Part shown: positions 56,473-64,000 of the stretch, one piece after another | Numbering within the stretch: position 1 is the first letter of the stretch | Layout: each line of letters begins with the position of its first letter | DNA from: Candidatus Latescibacterota bacterium | GTDB lineage: Bacteria; Latescibacterota; UBA2968 | Direction: 5' to 3' | Assembly: GCA_022824945.1 (NCBI GenBank) | Contig: JAJDYX010000005.1 | Span: 1 to 64,000, forward strand | DNA: 64,000 bases | The notes under the pieces: generated by a model | Databases searched by the model: none | The model's input: only the letters and a program-made list of their open reading frames with translations | Told to the model about the DNA's origin: nothing | Made by a program: the position numbers and the translations under genes

Positions 56473-58065
56473 ATGCTTGATCTACTGAGCTTTATCGTCG
56501 TACTGTGCGTATTTCTCACCTGCACCACAACCGCGTGGGCAGAAGGAAACTACAGCAAATTGGTATATCCGGGACCTGACGGACGGCTGGTCTATGTACC
56601 AGATGAAAAAGGCAATATCATCCCGGACTTCTCGCACTGCGGGTACATGGGTGGTGGTGTGGCACTGCCAGATGTACTTGTCGTATTAACCGTTCAACCC
56701 CAGCCCGAAGGAGACGACACAGCGCGATTACAAGCGGCGATTGACGACGTATCTGCTCGAACACCGGACGCCAATGGATTTCGCGGAACCCTGTTACTCG
56801 AACGCGGAAAATATCGGATTGGCGGAACCCTGCAGATACGAGCAAGTGGCGTCGTACTCCGCGGTCAGGGCGCAGGTGAAAACGGCACAGTATTGATCGC
56901 AACCGGAACAGGACAGCGCACCTTAATCGAGTTTAAAGGCCGGGAACGCAGACCGCGAGAAATAGAAAACACGCGACAGAAAATTGTAGATAATTACGTC
57001 CCCGTAGGCGCAAAAACATTCGCCATCGCAGACGCTTCAGGTCTTGCAGTTGGCGACGCAATCATCGTACATCGACCCAGCACTGAAAAGTGGATCGCGA
57101 CCATAGGCATGGACCGCATCGAAATGAGACATCCCGACGTTCGGCAATGGCGACCCGGCACCTACGACTTTCACTTTGACCGCACCATAACCGCCATAAA
57201 TGGCAATCAGATAACAATTGACGCGCCAATGGGCAACGCGATAGAAAGCGAATACGGCGGCGGATCAATTTACAAATACGAATATCCCGGGCGCATTGAA
57301 CAGGTCGGCATCGAAAACTTGCGCGGCGTATCGGAATACGATAAAGAAAAAAAGGATTCTCGGCGAGCCAACGAATATATCGACGAAGACCACGCCTGGA
57401 ACTTCGTCGTATTCTCCCAGGTACAAAATGCATGGGCACGCGACATCACCTCAGTTCACTTTGGATATGCGTGTATAACCATCGGCAACCAGGCAAAATG
57501 GATGACCGTACAGGATAGCCAGTGTCTCGACCCCGTATCAAAAATCACCGGATCGCGGCGCTACTCCTTCCCCATCCACGGACAATTATCACTCGTACAA
57601 CGGTGTTATACCCGACGGGGACGTCACGATTATGTACTACACGCCCGCGTACCCGGACCAAATGCATTTGTAGATTGCACAGCGGACATCGCGCACTCCG
57701 ACACCGGACCCCATCACCGCTGGTCTGTTTGCACCCTATTTGACAACGTAATCGTAAACGGCAACGCCATCAACGTACAGGATCGACAAAGCTCGGGCAC
57801 CGGTCACGGTTGGGCGGGGGCGCAAAAAGTATTGTGGAATTGCGAAGCAGAGAGTTATATCTTGCAAAAACCCCCAACATCGCAAAATTACGCCATCGGC
57901 TGCATCGGCGAGAAACGAGATGGACGGTACAAACGCGAAGACGGATATTGGGAATCGCACGGAAAAAAGGTACACCCGCGCAGCCTGTACTTAAAACAAC
58001 TCGAAGACCGCCTGGGCATAGAAGCATTAAAAGCGATAGGCGCACAAATCGGAGAGGAAAATTAA
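56473..58065 (+). CDS. Secreted right-handed beta-helix protein, pectate-lyase-superfamily-like
   Basis: 530 aa from the ATG at 56473, preceded by CAGGAGG. Signal peptide LSFIVVLCVFLTCTTTAWA. Then LPDVLVVLTVQPQPEGDDTA, RLQAAIDDVSA and RGTLLLERGKYRIGGTLQIR are typical of beta-helix proteins (pectin/pectate lyase fold). Further rungs continue to about residue 480 (GQLSLVQRCYTRRGRHDYVL, VPGPNAFVDCTADIAHSDTG). A carbohydrate-active role is likely, but the catalytic type cannot be read. One codon-adjacent gene (SagB-type) follows with no gap. Confidence 0.75.
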   Translation: MLDLLSFIVVLCVFLTCTTTAWAEGNYSKLVYPGPDGRLVYVPDEKGNIIPDFSHCGYMGGGVALPDVLVVLTVQPQPEGDDTARLQAAIDDVSARTPDANGFRGTLLLERGKYRIGGTLQIRASGVVLRGQGAGENGTVLIATGTGQRTLIEFKGRERRPREIENTRQKIVDNYVPVGAKTFAIADASGLAVGDAIIVHRPSTEKWIATIGMDRIEMRHPDVRQWRPGTYDFHFDRTITAINGNQITIDAPMGNAIESEYGGGSIYKYEYPGRIEQVGIENLRGVSEYDKEKKDSRRANEYIDEDHAWNFVVFSQVQNAWARDITSVHFGYACITIGNQAKWMTVQDSQCLDPVSKITGSRRYSFPIHGQLSLVQRCYTRRGRHDYVLHARVPGPNAFVDCTADIAHSDTGPHHRWSVCTLFDNVIVNGNAINVQDRQSSGTGHGWAGAQKVLWNCEAESYILQKPPTSQNYAIGCIGEKRDGRYKREDGYWESHGKKVHPRSLYLKQLEDRLGIEALKAIGAQIGEEN

Positions 58066-58806
58066 ATGGCAAAACGCAAACGACGACCACAAGCGGGACC
58101 GGAATTCATGCGGCGCACACAGTTTAAAAACTTAGGCCCAACCGGGCAGGCACGCAGAGAACCACCCCCCATGCCCGAATTGCATTACCGGGGCGAAACA
58201 ATAGATCTGCCCGACCCCACTCAGATCGAAACAACGGAAATCGACCTGCGTCGCGCGATAGATGAGCGCAAAAGCGAGCGGGTATTCTTCGATGACCCCA
58301 TCACACTGAACGAACTGACCTACTTACTCTGGGCAACACAGGGCGTGAAAGAATTTGAACAGGGCGAAACATTTCGCACCGTACCATCGGCGGGGGCGCG
58401 TCACGCATTTGAAACCTATATCATAGCAAACAATGTGGAAGGCCTGGGTCGCGGGTTATACCGGTACCTATCTATGGGACACAAACTGGGAATAATCGAC
58501 CAATCAGAGGAAATTGGCGACAGAATTGCCAACACCACCTTGCAACCGGAACTAATCCAGACAAGTGCCGCCACATTTATCTGGACAGCAGTAGCCACGC
58601 GAATGACCTGGCGCTACGGTGACCGAGGGTATCGCTACATCCACCTCGATGCCGGTCATGTGGGACAGAACCTGTACCTGGGCACCATGGCTGTAAACTG
58701 CCGCGCCTGCACCAGTGCGGCATTCAATGACGACGAATTAAATCGGGCACTCAGGCTCGACGGCATCGAACATTTTGCCGTGTACTTTGGCTCAGTAGGA
58801 AAATAG
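58066..58806 (+). CDS. SagB/ThcOx-type nitroreductase-fold oxidoreductase
   Basis: 246 aa. DLRRAIDERKSERVFFDDPI, LNELTYLLWATQGVKEFEQG, then FRTVPSAGARHAFETYIIAN, are the FMN-binding and SagB-like motifs. YRYIHLDAGHVGQNLYLGTM is the second diagnostic block. SagB proteins oxidise azolines in peptide natural products, but many family members have other roles. No cyclodehydratase or precursor peptide is visible here. ATG directly follows the previous TAA with GGAGAGG upstream, so it is co-transcribed with the beta-helix gene. Confidence 0.87.
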   Translation: MAKRKRRPQAGPEFMRRTQFKNLGPTGQARREPPPMPELHYRGETIDLPDPTQIETTEIDLRRAIDERKSERVFFDDPITLNELTYLLWATQGVKEFEQGETFRTVPSAGARHAFETYIIANNVEGLGRGLYRYLSMGHKLGIIDQSEEIGDRIANTTLQPELIQTSAATFIWTAVATRMTWRYGDRGYRYIHLDAGHVGQNLYLGTMAVNCRACTSAAFNDDELNRALRLDGIEHFAVYFGSVGK

Positions 58807-58818
58807 GAGGATAACGCC

Positions 58819-59988
58819 ATGAAAATTGAAGCAATCGACTTTCTGATCCTCAAAAGCGAACCCGTAACCCCGGAATGGCGACCATTGCGCACCATGCGGG
58901 AATATCCCGGCGCGCACAAAGTGCGATTCGGCCACCGACTCTTCCAAGGCGAGGGCATTCGCCTAGAGAAACAGCCAGCTTACCTCACCTTACTTCGCAT
59001 CCGCACAGATGCAAACCTGGAAACCTGCGGTATCTTCTCGATGGGCTGGGCGCAGGAAGACCTCGAATGGGCAGCGCGCACCTTCAAAGTCCAATGGGAA
59101 CCGGAAATCACAGGCACGGACGCGCTGGACCGGGAGTACATGTGGCACAAAATGTGGATGGCGCGGCGGTATTTCCACATGGCATCCACCGCCCCGCTCG
59201 CCCTCATCGACTCCCTCCTCTGGGACCTGGCGGGCCTTCACGCACAATTACCCGTCCACAAATTGCTCGGCGGATTTCGCAATCGCGTCCCCGCGTACCT
59301 CACCGAAACCGGCATCCCCTACGAAGACACCCTGAAATCCGCCCAACGCGCCATTGACGAGGGATACAAAGGCTTCAAAGACCACTCCATGCTCGGCGTG
59401 GAAACCAACCTCGCCCTCGCCAAAGACATCCGGGACCTCGTCGGCGACGACATGGTACTCATGCACGATCCCGTACAACAATACTCCGTCGAAGATGCGA
59501 TCGTCGTCGGACGCCGTCTCGAAGAACTGAATTATCTCTGGATCGAAGAACCCCTGCAGGAATTCGACATCAACGGCCTGAAACGGCTATCAGACGCAAT
59601 CGATCTTCCAGTAATGGCATTGGAATCCATCCAGGGCAACCCCTATCTCGCCGCGCCGTACCTGTCAATCGGCGCCATCGACATCGTGCGCCAAACAGGA
59701 CTGGGAATCACGGGACAGATGAAATTGGCCAACCTGGCGGAAATGTTTGGGCTAAACTGCCACGGGGGAAATCCCCATGTCGTAGCCGCAGTGCGAAACG
59801 ACGACTGGTGGGAAGTCTCGGCCTGGCCGCCCACGGGCGCAGACAGATCTCTCTCCGCGGCCTTTGCTGGCTTGATCGAAGAAACGACAGAAGTACGAGA
59901 CGGCTACATGTACGTACCCCAAACACCCGGACTCGGACGAAAAATCGATTGGGACCGAATCGAGGCGCAGACCGTGATCGAGATTTGA
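58819..59988 (+). CDS. Mandelate racemase/muconate lactonizing enzyme family protein (first)
   Basis: 389 aa, enolase superfamily. The N-terminal capping domain (residues 1-140) is followed by a TIM barrel: KLLGGFRNRVPAYLTETGIP, EGYKGFKDHS with a K-x-x-K lysine pair, VLMHDPVQQY (metal Asp), WIEEPLQEFDINGLKRLSDA (metal Glu), VMALESIQGN (metal Glu), and LNCHGGNP. Probably a sugar-acid dehydratase or epimerase. AGGAGG before the ATG. Fourth member of a run of catabolic genes. Confidence 0.9.
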   Translation: MKIEAIDFLILKSEPVTPEWRPLRTMREYPGAHKVRFGHRLFQGEGIRLEKQPAYLTLLRIRTDANLETCGIFSMGWAQEDLEWAARTFKVQWEPEITGTDALDREYMWHKMWMARRYFHMASTAPLALIDSLLWDLAGLHAQLPVHKLLGGFRNRVPAYLTETGIPYEDTLKSAQRAIDEGYKGFKDHSMLGVETNLALAKDIRDLVGDDMVLMHDPVQQYSVEDAIVVGRRLEELNYLWIEEPLQEFDINGLKRLSDAIDLPVMALESIQGNPYLAAPYLSIGAIDIVRQTGLGITGQMKLANLAEMFGLNCHGGNPHVVAAVRNDDWWEVSAWPPTGADRSLSAAFAGLIEETTEVRDGYMYVPQTPGLGRKIDWDRIEAQTVIEI

Positions 59989-60001
59989 AAGGAGGAAGAA
60001 C

Positions 60002-60634
60002 TTGAAAGGGTGGGACAACATCATCGAAAAACTGTGGATCGTGGCCCGCTTCGTAGTAGAACTCGTCATCGTCTTCGTGGGTGTCTATCTCGCCTTTTTA
60101 TTGGCGGACTACCGGGACGAGCGAAAAGATCTATCACTCGGCGTGAAGTACCACGAGCTTTTGATCACCGAGTTCCAGACGTTCGCAGAGTACTTAGAAT
60201 TTGAAAAAAAGAAAATAGAGAAGTACCAGGATATCGTCGCCGAGATCGAGCAGGGCAGCCAACCAGACCTCCTCGCCAGCGACCTCTATTATTTCTATCG
60301 CGGCAGTGTGTTGGACGCGGCTTTCGACAGCCGCAACTTCGAGTCCCTCGACGCCTCGACCCTGAGAAAAATAGTCACAGGTCTGCCCGCGTTAGAAATC
60401 CTCGAAAAGCATATAAACCGATTCAACCAGCTCTCGGCAACCGTGCTGCTACCGGCGAAAGCCTCGAATGCGAGTTATTACGACAGTGAAGGGCAACTGC
60501 GTCCGGAATTCGCCTGGTATCCAGACCTGATTCGCGGGATTGCACAGATCAATGAGCAACTACATAAAGTCATCAAAGATGTGGCGATTCCTGATCTGGA
60601 ACAGTCGAAAGAAAAGATAGAAGAGCGGCTATAG
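60002..60634 (+). CDS. Single-pass membrane protein of unknown function
   Basis: 210 aa from a TTG with AAAGGAGG upstream. One transmembrane helix near residues 15-36 (ARFVVELVIVFVGVYLAFLL) is followed by a helical soluble domain with coiled-coil stretches (LEFEKKKIEKYQDIVAEIEQ, SDLYYFYRGSVLDAAFDSRN, FESLDASTLRKIV). Similar layouts occur in uncharacterised proteins found in many Proteobacteria and Planctomycetes; no named family is claimed. Last of the catabolic run, 13 bp after the MR/MLE gene. Confidence 0.7.
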   Translation: MKGWDNIIEKLWIVARFVVELVIVFVGVYLAFLLADYRDERKDLSLGVKYHELLITEFQTFAEYLEFEKKKIEKYQDIVAEIEQGSQPDLLASDLYYFYRGSVLDAAFDSRNFESLDASTLRKIVTGLPALEILEKHINRFNQLSATVLLPAKASNASYYDSEGQLRPEFAWYPDLIRGIAQINEQLHKVIKDVAIPDLEQSKEKIEERL

Positions 60635-60780
60635 GATTTTGGTTGGGGAATTAGCAAAATCGTGCGCTCTTCGCGCACCAGCTCAGGGTCTCGGGCATTC
60701 CCACAAAGCGGGTTGGGGGCATACTGTATAATGACATTACTAAATGGTTATCGTTTCTCTCACGAACAAAGGAGGCTAAA

Positions 60781-61503
60781 ATGGATATACCGAGTGTAAG
60801 GCGCGAGACACGTTATGGGATGCCACAGGCTGATCAAGTGATATTCAATCGTCATTATATTTCTGGGTATTCTTACTATTTTCGGCAAGCCAAGTGGACA
60901 CTTGAGATCATTGATCCCGATTATACTGGACTGGAACGTGTTGATAACTTCCGTCCCGATTATCGCGTGCCAGAAATGTTTCGCGCAGACCTCGCAGATT
61001 ACAAGGGTTCTGGTTATGACAGAGGACATTTGGTGGCAAGTGCCAATCAACGAGAAGTGGAATTGCAAAACAGCGAGACCTTTTTGCTTTCCAATATGTC
61101 GCCACAAGTTCCGGGTTTTAACCGCGGCGTGTGGAAACAACTGGAAGAAGCGACAAGAGCGTTGAATGCACAGGAAAATATACTGGAGACCTATGTCATT
61201 TGCGGTCCTATTTTTTATTTTGATAAGGCGACCGAATTGATTGGGTCTGAAGATGATAATGGCGTCACGCTTCCCATTCCCCACGCATACTTTAAGTCCA
61301 TCCTTACCGAAAACAACAGGGGAACATTGGATTTGTGGTCTTTCATTTTGCCTAACGAAGACAGTGATAAACCTCTTGAATCATTTTTTGTTCCAACTAT
61401 AAAAATTGAACGATATGCAGGTATTAATCTCTGGGACCGCCTACAAGGCACATCTATAGCACGAAAAAAGAGAGCACAAAGAAGACGCCTGTGGAGATCT
61501 TAA
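60781..61503 (+). CDS. DNA/RNA non-specific endonuclease (NUC1 family), no signal peptide
   Basis: 240 aa. The beta-beta-alpha-metal nuclease motif is YDRGHLVASANQ (D80-R-G-H83), with the metal-binding asparagine in NMSPQVPGFNRGVWKQLE. FRADLADYKGSGYDRGH is classic NUC1. The N-terminal part QVIFNRHYISGYSYYFRQAK replaces the usual signal peptide. The extremely basic C-terminus (IARKKRAQRRRLWRS) may bind nucleic acid. Strong AAAGGAGG before the ATG. An intracellular non-specific nuclease would need control or an inhibitor. Confidence 0.88.
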   Translation: MDIPSVRRETRYGMPQADQVIFNRHYISGYSYYFRQAKWTLEIIDPDYTGLERVDNFRPDYRVPEMFRADLADYKGSGYDRGHLVASANQREVELQNSETFLLSNMSPQVPGFNRGVWKQLEEATRALNAQENILETYVICGPIFYFDKATELIGSEDDNGVTLPIPHAYFKSILTENNRGTLDLWSFILPNEDSDKPLESFFVPTIKIERYAGINLWDRLQGTSIARKKRAQRRRLWRS

Positions 61504-61542
61504 GTCAGAAAAAGCAACCTCTGGCAAGTTATTGAAATACGG

Positions 61543-61569
61543 TTGACAAACTTTCATCGTTGCTACACT
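61543..61569 (+). promoter_or_regulatory. Possible promoter of the DUF433/DUF5615 operon
   Basis: TTGACA and TACACT are separated by 15 bp, about 60-85 bp upstream of the GTG. Short spacing makes this tentative. Confidence 0.35.
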
Positions 61570-61626
61570 TTTATTTTTACGAATCGTTTTTATACCCGAC
61601 CATACGGATATAGAAGGAGATAGCGC

Positions 61627-61857
61627 GTGGAAAAGTTCACGAGAATTACTTTCGATCCCGCTGTCATGGGCGGCAAAGCGTGTATTCGGGGCCTGCGGGT
61701 GACGGTTGGAACTGTTGTGGGGCTTCTGGCTGCCGGTCGCTCACATGAGGAAATCCTGAAAGCCTATCCTTATCTCGAGCGTGAAGATATCGATCAAGCT
61801 CTGGCATATGCAGCCTGGCGGGTCGAAGAACGGGAAGTTGCACTGGTTACCAGATGA
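61627..61857 (+). CDS. DUF433 domain protein (antitoxin candidate)
   Basis: 76 aa from GTG with GAAGGAG upstream. FTRITFDPAVMGGKACIRGL and RVTVGTVVGLLAAGRSHEEI, LKAYPYLEREDIDQALAYAA form the DUF433 winged-helix-like unit. DUF433 genes are commonly paired with DUF5615 PIN-like genes, as here, and are regarded as antitoxins. The stop overlaps the next start (ATGA). Confidence 0.9.
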   Translation: MEKFTRITFDPAVMGGKACIRGLRVTVGTVVGLLAAGRSHEEILKAYPYLEREDIDQALAYAAWRVEEREVALVTR

Positions 61858-62222
61858 GTGTGAAGCTGTTGATCGACATGAATCTATCACCCGATTGGGT
61901 ACCCATTCTAAAGCGTCATGGATGGTCGGCTGTCCATTGGTCCACAATAGGGGACCCGCGAGAGAGTGACCGGGTAATTATGGATTGGGCACTGAGGCAT
62001 GACTATATCGTGTTTACCCACGATCTGGATTTTGGCACCATGCTGGCTTTGTCCCACGCGACCGGACCAAGTGTGCTTCAGGTTCGCGCGCAAGATATAT
62101 TGCCAGATCATCTGGAAAATATCGTAATCGCTGCTCTCAGACAGCACGATGATGATCTGGCTTCTGGATCCCTGATTGTTGTAGATGAGAACAGAACTCG
62201 GGTCCGAATTCTGCCAATATGA
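61854..62222 (+). CDS. DUF5615 PIN-like protein (toxin candidate)
   Basis: 122 aa. KLLIDMNLSPDWVPILKRHG opens the PIN-like fold with the first aspartate. HDYIVFTHDLDFGTMLALSH carries the second acidic pair. The C-terminus (IVIAALRQHDDDLASGSLIV) completes the DUF5615 unit. Related to Mut7-C/PIN nucleases. Translationally coupled to the DUF433 gene; the two probably form a type II toxin-antitoxin module. Confidence 0.9.
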   Translation: MSVKLLIDMNLSPDWVPILKRHGWSAVHWSTIGDPRESDRVIMDWALRHDYIVFTHDLDFGTMLALSHATGPSVLQVRAQDILPDHLENIVIAALRQHDDDLASGSLIVVDENRTRVRILPI

Positions 62223-62237
62223 ATATGAGGAGAATGA

Positions 62238-62453
62238 ATGAACGAAATTACAGAATTAAGAGACCGTCGAACTGAACACGCGGAACGACTGATCAAGTTG
62301 GAAACACTTATTGAGCGATATGACAAAGACCAGCGGGATTTTGTGAACCGCTATGAACAAGACCAGCGAGAGGCACGAAGCTGGCAAAAGTGGACTGTCA
62401 CCCTTATGTGTGGCAGTTGGATTACCCTTATGGCGGCTATTTTGTTGAAGTAG
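62238..62453 (+). CDS. Small tail-anchored coiled-coil protein
   Basis: 71 aa with GAGGAGAATGA upstream. A charged coiled coil (EITELRDRRTEHAERLIKLE, TLIERYDKDQRDFVNRYEQD) leads to one C-terminal transmembrane helix (VTLMCGSWITLMAAILL). No family recognised; resembles hemolysin XhlA-like or tail-anchored phage proteins in layout. It follows the DUF5615 gene by 15 bp and may be transcribed with it. Confidence 0.65.
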   Translation: MNEITELRDRRTEHAERLIKLETLIERYDKDQRDFVNRYEQDQREARSWQKWTVTLMCGSWITLMAAILLK

Positions 62454-62494
62454 TTGTAAACCCTTTTTCCAGATTTGTCACGAATTCCCCTATC

Positions 62495-63613
62495 CTATCC
62501 CAACCACGGCTTTCGGGGGAACCGGGCATATACGTACTGTTTATCGTACGTATCGTCCTCTGCGTAGGACGAGCGCCCGCCCAGCAGTTCACACGCATAC
62601 TTCTCGATCTCTTCATCCACCAAATCAACACCTAAGCCCGGACCCTCGGGAATCGCGATATAACTATCGACCACCTCGGGTTGCGGAGCCATCACCTCAT
62701 ACCGCGCCTGAACATCGCCCGTTCGATGCTCCCAGATCAAAAAATTTGGCAGCGTTGCACACAGATGGATAGACGCGATCTCCCCCACCGGACCCAGCGA
62801 CCCATCGTGCGGTGCAAACTGGATATAGTGTGCCTCTGCCATACCCGCGAGCTTCTTCATCTGAGCCAGACCACCGAATCGACCCGCATCCGGCTGGATA
62901 ACATCCACAATCTCGCGCTCAATAAGCTCGCGCGCACCGAAGATATAGGCGAGACGTTCCCCGGCAGCGAGGGGGATATTAATCGCATCGGACACGCGCG
63001 CAAGCGCCTCCACATTCTCGGGCGCAACTGGTTCCTCGTAAAAAAACACCCCGAACTCCTCAAGCCTGCGCCCCATAGAAATCGCATCGCGCGTCGTCAT
63101 CCACGGCATACCGTGCAAATCGACCATAATATCGACATCGTCCCCCACCTCATTGCGTATCGCCGTAATATCGCGGATACAGTGCTCAATCCCCCCCATC
63201 TTGAGACCCGTAAAGCCCTGATCCACGAGTTCCCTGGCGCGCTCAGCCGTATTCGCATGCGTGTACACCCGCAACCGCTCGCGCATCCGACCGCCCAGCA
63301 ATTGCCAGACCGGCATATTAAACGCCTTCCCCTTAATATCCCACAGCGCTATCTCAATCGCCGAAATAGCACCCGCGCCCACAATGCCCGACATCCCGTG
63401 GGTCTGTAAAAACATCTTGCTCCACAACCGCTCGATATTAAAGGGATCCTCGCCGATAATCAAACTCGCCTTGTGGTGAATCTCCGTCTGAATACTCGGC
63501 CATGCAGTCGCCTCTCCCACCCCATAGATCCCCTCATCCGTAAACACTCTGCAAAACAAAAAATTTCTGCCATCCTGTCCCGCAGTATAGGTCTTGACAT
63601 CCGTAATCTTCAT
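62495..63613 (-). CDS. Mandelate racemase/muconate lactonizing enzyme family protein (second)
   Basis: 372 aa. VKTYTAGQDGRNFLFCRVFT and VGEATAWPSIQTEIHHKASL start the capping domain. The barrel has LLGGRMRERLRVYTHANTAE, GFTGLKMGG, IMVDLHGMPWMTTRDAISMG (metal Asp, with D-x-H-G), FFYEEPVAPENVEAL (Glu), LAAGERL (Glu) and IQFAPHDGSLG (catalytic-type His). This set resembles D-galactonate/D-mannonate-dehydratase-like members. GGAG precedes the ATG at 63613. It is 15 bp downstream of the transporter gene, suggesting uptake and breakdown of one sugar acid. Confidence 0.92.
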   Translation of the reverse strand: MKITDVKTYTAGQDGRNFLFCRVFTDEGIYGVGEATAWPSIQTEIHHKASLIIGEDPFNIERLWSKMFLQTHGMSGIVGAGAISAIEIALWDIKGKAFNMPVWQLLGGRMRERLRVYTHANTAERARELVDQGFTGLKMGGIEHCIRDITAIRNEVGDDVDIMVDLHGMPWMTTRDAISMGRRLEEFGVFFYEEPVAPENVEALARVSDAINIPLAAGERLAYIFGARELIEREIVDVIQPDAGRFGGLAQMKKLAGMAEAHYIQFAPHDGSLGPVGEIASIHLCATLPNFLIWEHRTGDVQARYEVMAPQPEVVDSYIAIPEGPGLGVDLVDEEIEKYACELLGGRSSYAEDDTYDKQYVYARFPRKPWLG

Positions 63614-63628
63614 TCTCTCACTCCGCGA

Positions 63629-64000
63629 TTATGGATCGCAATGAATCTCGTGTCCCTCTCCGGGAAACCAGAAAACATCGACAAAAACACCCAGAAAAAC
63701 GCCCGCGATATAGCCCATAATCATACCGAGAAAAAAAGGAGCGTAGTGCCGATAGCGCTCCAAACCGCCCAACTTCATAATAATCGTCTTCACACCCCAC
63801 ATCAGGAAAATACTAAAAGAATTATCCTGCATCTCGACCATGCCACAGATCGTAAAACCAATGGGATGAATCGGAAAGCCCGGGAAGCGATACCGCAAAA
63901 AGTAGAGCGTACCCGTAAAAATGCCGCCAATACCCATAAACAAAACGCGATTCCAGTCCGTAAACAGCACATCGCCTTGAATTCGAGATACAGCCAGCCG
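63629..64000 (-). CDS. OPT-like membrane transporter (DUF6785-type), C-terminal part, cut by the window end
   Basis: The frame is open through base 64000, so the gene continues beyond the window; about 123 residues are visible. Three hydrophobic segments are present (MGIGGIFTGTLYFLRYRFPG, SIFLMWGVKTIIMKLGG, APFFLGMIMGYIAGVFLGVF). FPGFPIHPIGFTICG and GGLERYRHYAPFFLGMIMGY match the C-terminal part of the large OPT-like family (DUF6784/6785) frequent in Planctomycetes and related phyla. Substrate unknown. Directly upstream of the second MR/MLE gene. Confidence 0.7.
   Translation of the reverse strand, partial: RLAVSRIQGDVLFTDWNRVLFMGIGGIFTGTLYFLRYRFPGFPIHPIGFTICGMVEMQDNSFSIFLMWGVKTIIMKLGGLERYRHYAPFFLGMIMGYIAGVFLGVFVDVFWFPGEGHEIHCDP

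Overview
The window reads as chromosomal DNA of a Gram-negative, probably free-living bacterium. Evidence for an outer membrane is a LolC/LolE-type permease pair, a small lipoprotein with a lipobox, and a predicted outer-membrane barrel. Evidence for life on complex sulfated carbohydrate is two formylglycine sulfatases, a BNR_4 protein of the kind that includes polysaccharide lyases, a beta-helix protein, two mandelate-racemase-like enzymes, a Gfo/Idh/MocA oxidoreductase and an OPT-like transporter end. This mix, with long degenerate TCTGCG-type repeats, resembles uncultivated FCB/PVC-related lineages such as Latescibacterota or Poribacteria. That assignment is an inference, not a demonstrated placement.

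Layout. 0-4.3 kb is an accessory/defence island on the minus strand: a type I modification module (hsdM, a half-length hsdS, a small GIY-YIG-like protein), a GxxExxY protein and a RhuM-like protein cut by the end of an IS3-family element. 4.3-12.2 kb holds two overlapping sulfatase genes, an M48 protease next to a propeller/DUF898 membrane protein, and a DapA-family lyase/aldolase. 12.2-15.1 kb has a degenerate sigma54-activator-like AAA protein with a DUF2089 protein, then a DUF4143 ATPase behind an elaborate repeat-bearing promoter region. 15.1-19.6 kb carries a BNR_4 protein, an M23 peptidase, an HD hydrolase and a TetR regulator. Two tRNAs (Arg-TCT, His-GTG) follow, then a phosphodiesterase with a tetraheme cytochrome, nrdR, an OM protein, a methyltransferase, an Xre regulator and initiator tRNA.

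25.3-36.2 kb is a housekeeping block, all on the minus strand: corC-like, ybeY, pgpH-like and phoH in one overlapping operon; a LysM protein with a lipoprotein; aspS-hisS; and an RNase HII fused to a YraN nuclease-like domain. 36.4-40.1 kb encodes a heterodimeric ABC exporter with one degenerate site. 40.5-43.4 kb has two zinc-ribbon proteins and an SDR. 43.6-44.9 kb is a tnpB-only IS605-type element. 45-48.6 kb has an oxidoreductase, a selenoprotein whose in-frame UGA hides it from ordinary ORF calling, an unknown protein and a small toxin-antitoxin-like cluster. 48.9-64 kb has an M32 carboxypeptidase, a nucleoside hydrolase, rsgA, a UVR-motif protein, lolC/E, a HsdR_N-like nuclease-fold protein, a catabolic run (beta-helix protein, SagB-type oxidoreductase, two MR/MLE enzymes, transporter), a NUC1 nuclease and a DUF433/DUF5615 pair.

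The most notable items are: the unannotated SelW/Rdx-type selenoprotein at 46174-46413 with a matching bacterial SECIS hairpin; a strand-composition switch near 45 kb that suggests a replication terminus or rearrangement joint; a regulator pair built on a broken AAA+ activator; the RNase HII-YraN fusion; and two distant hairpin repeats that show a compensatory base-pair change.
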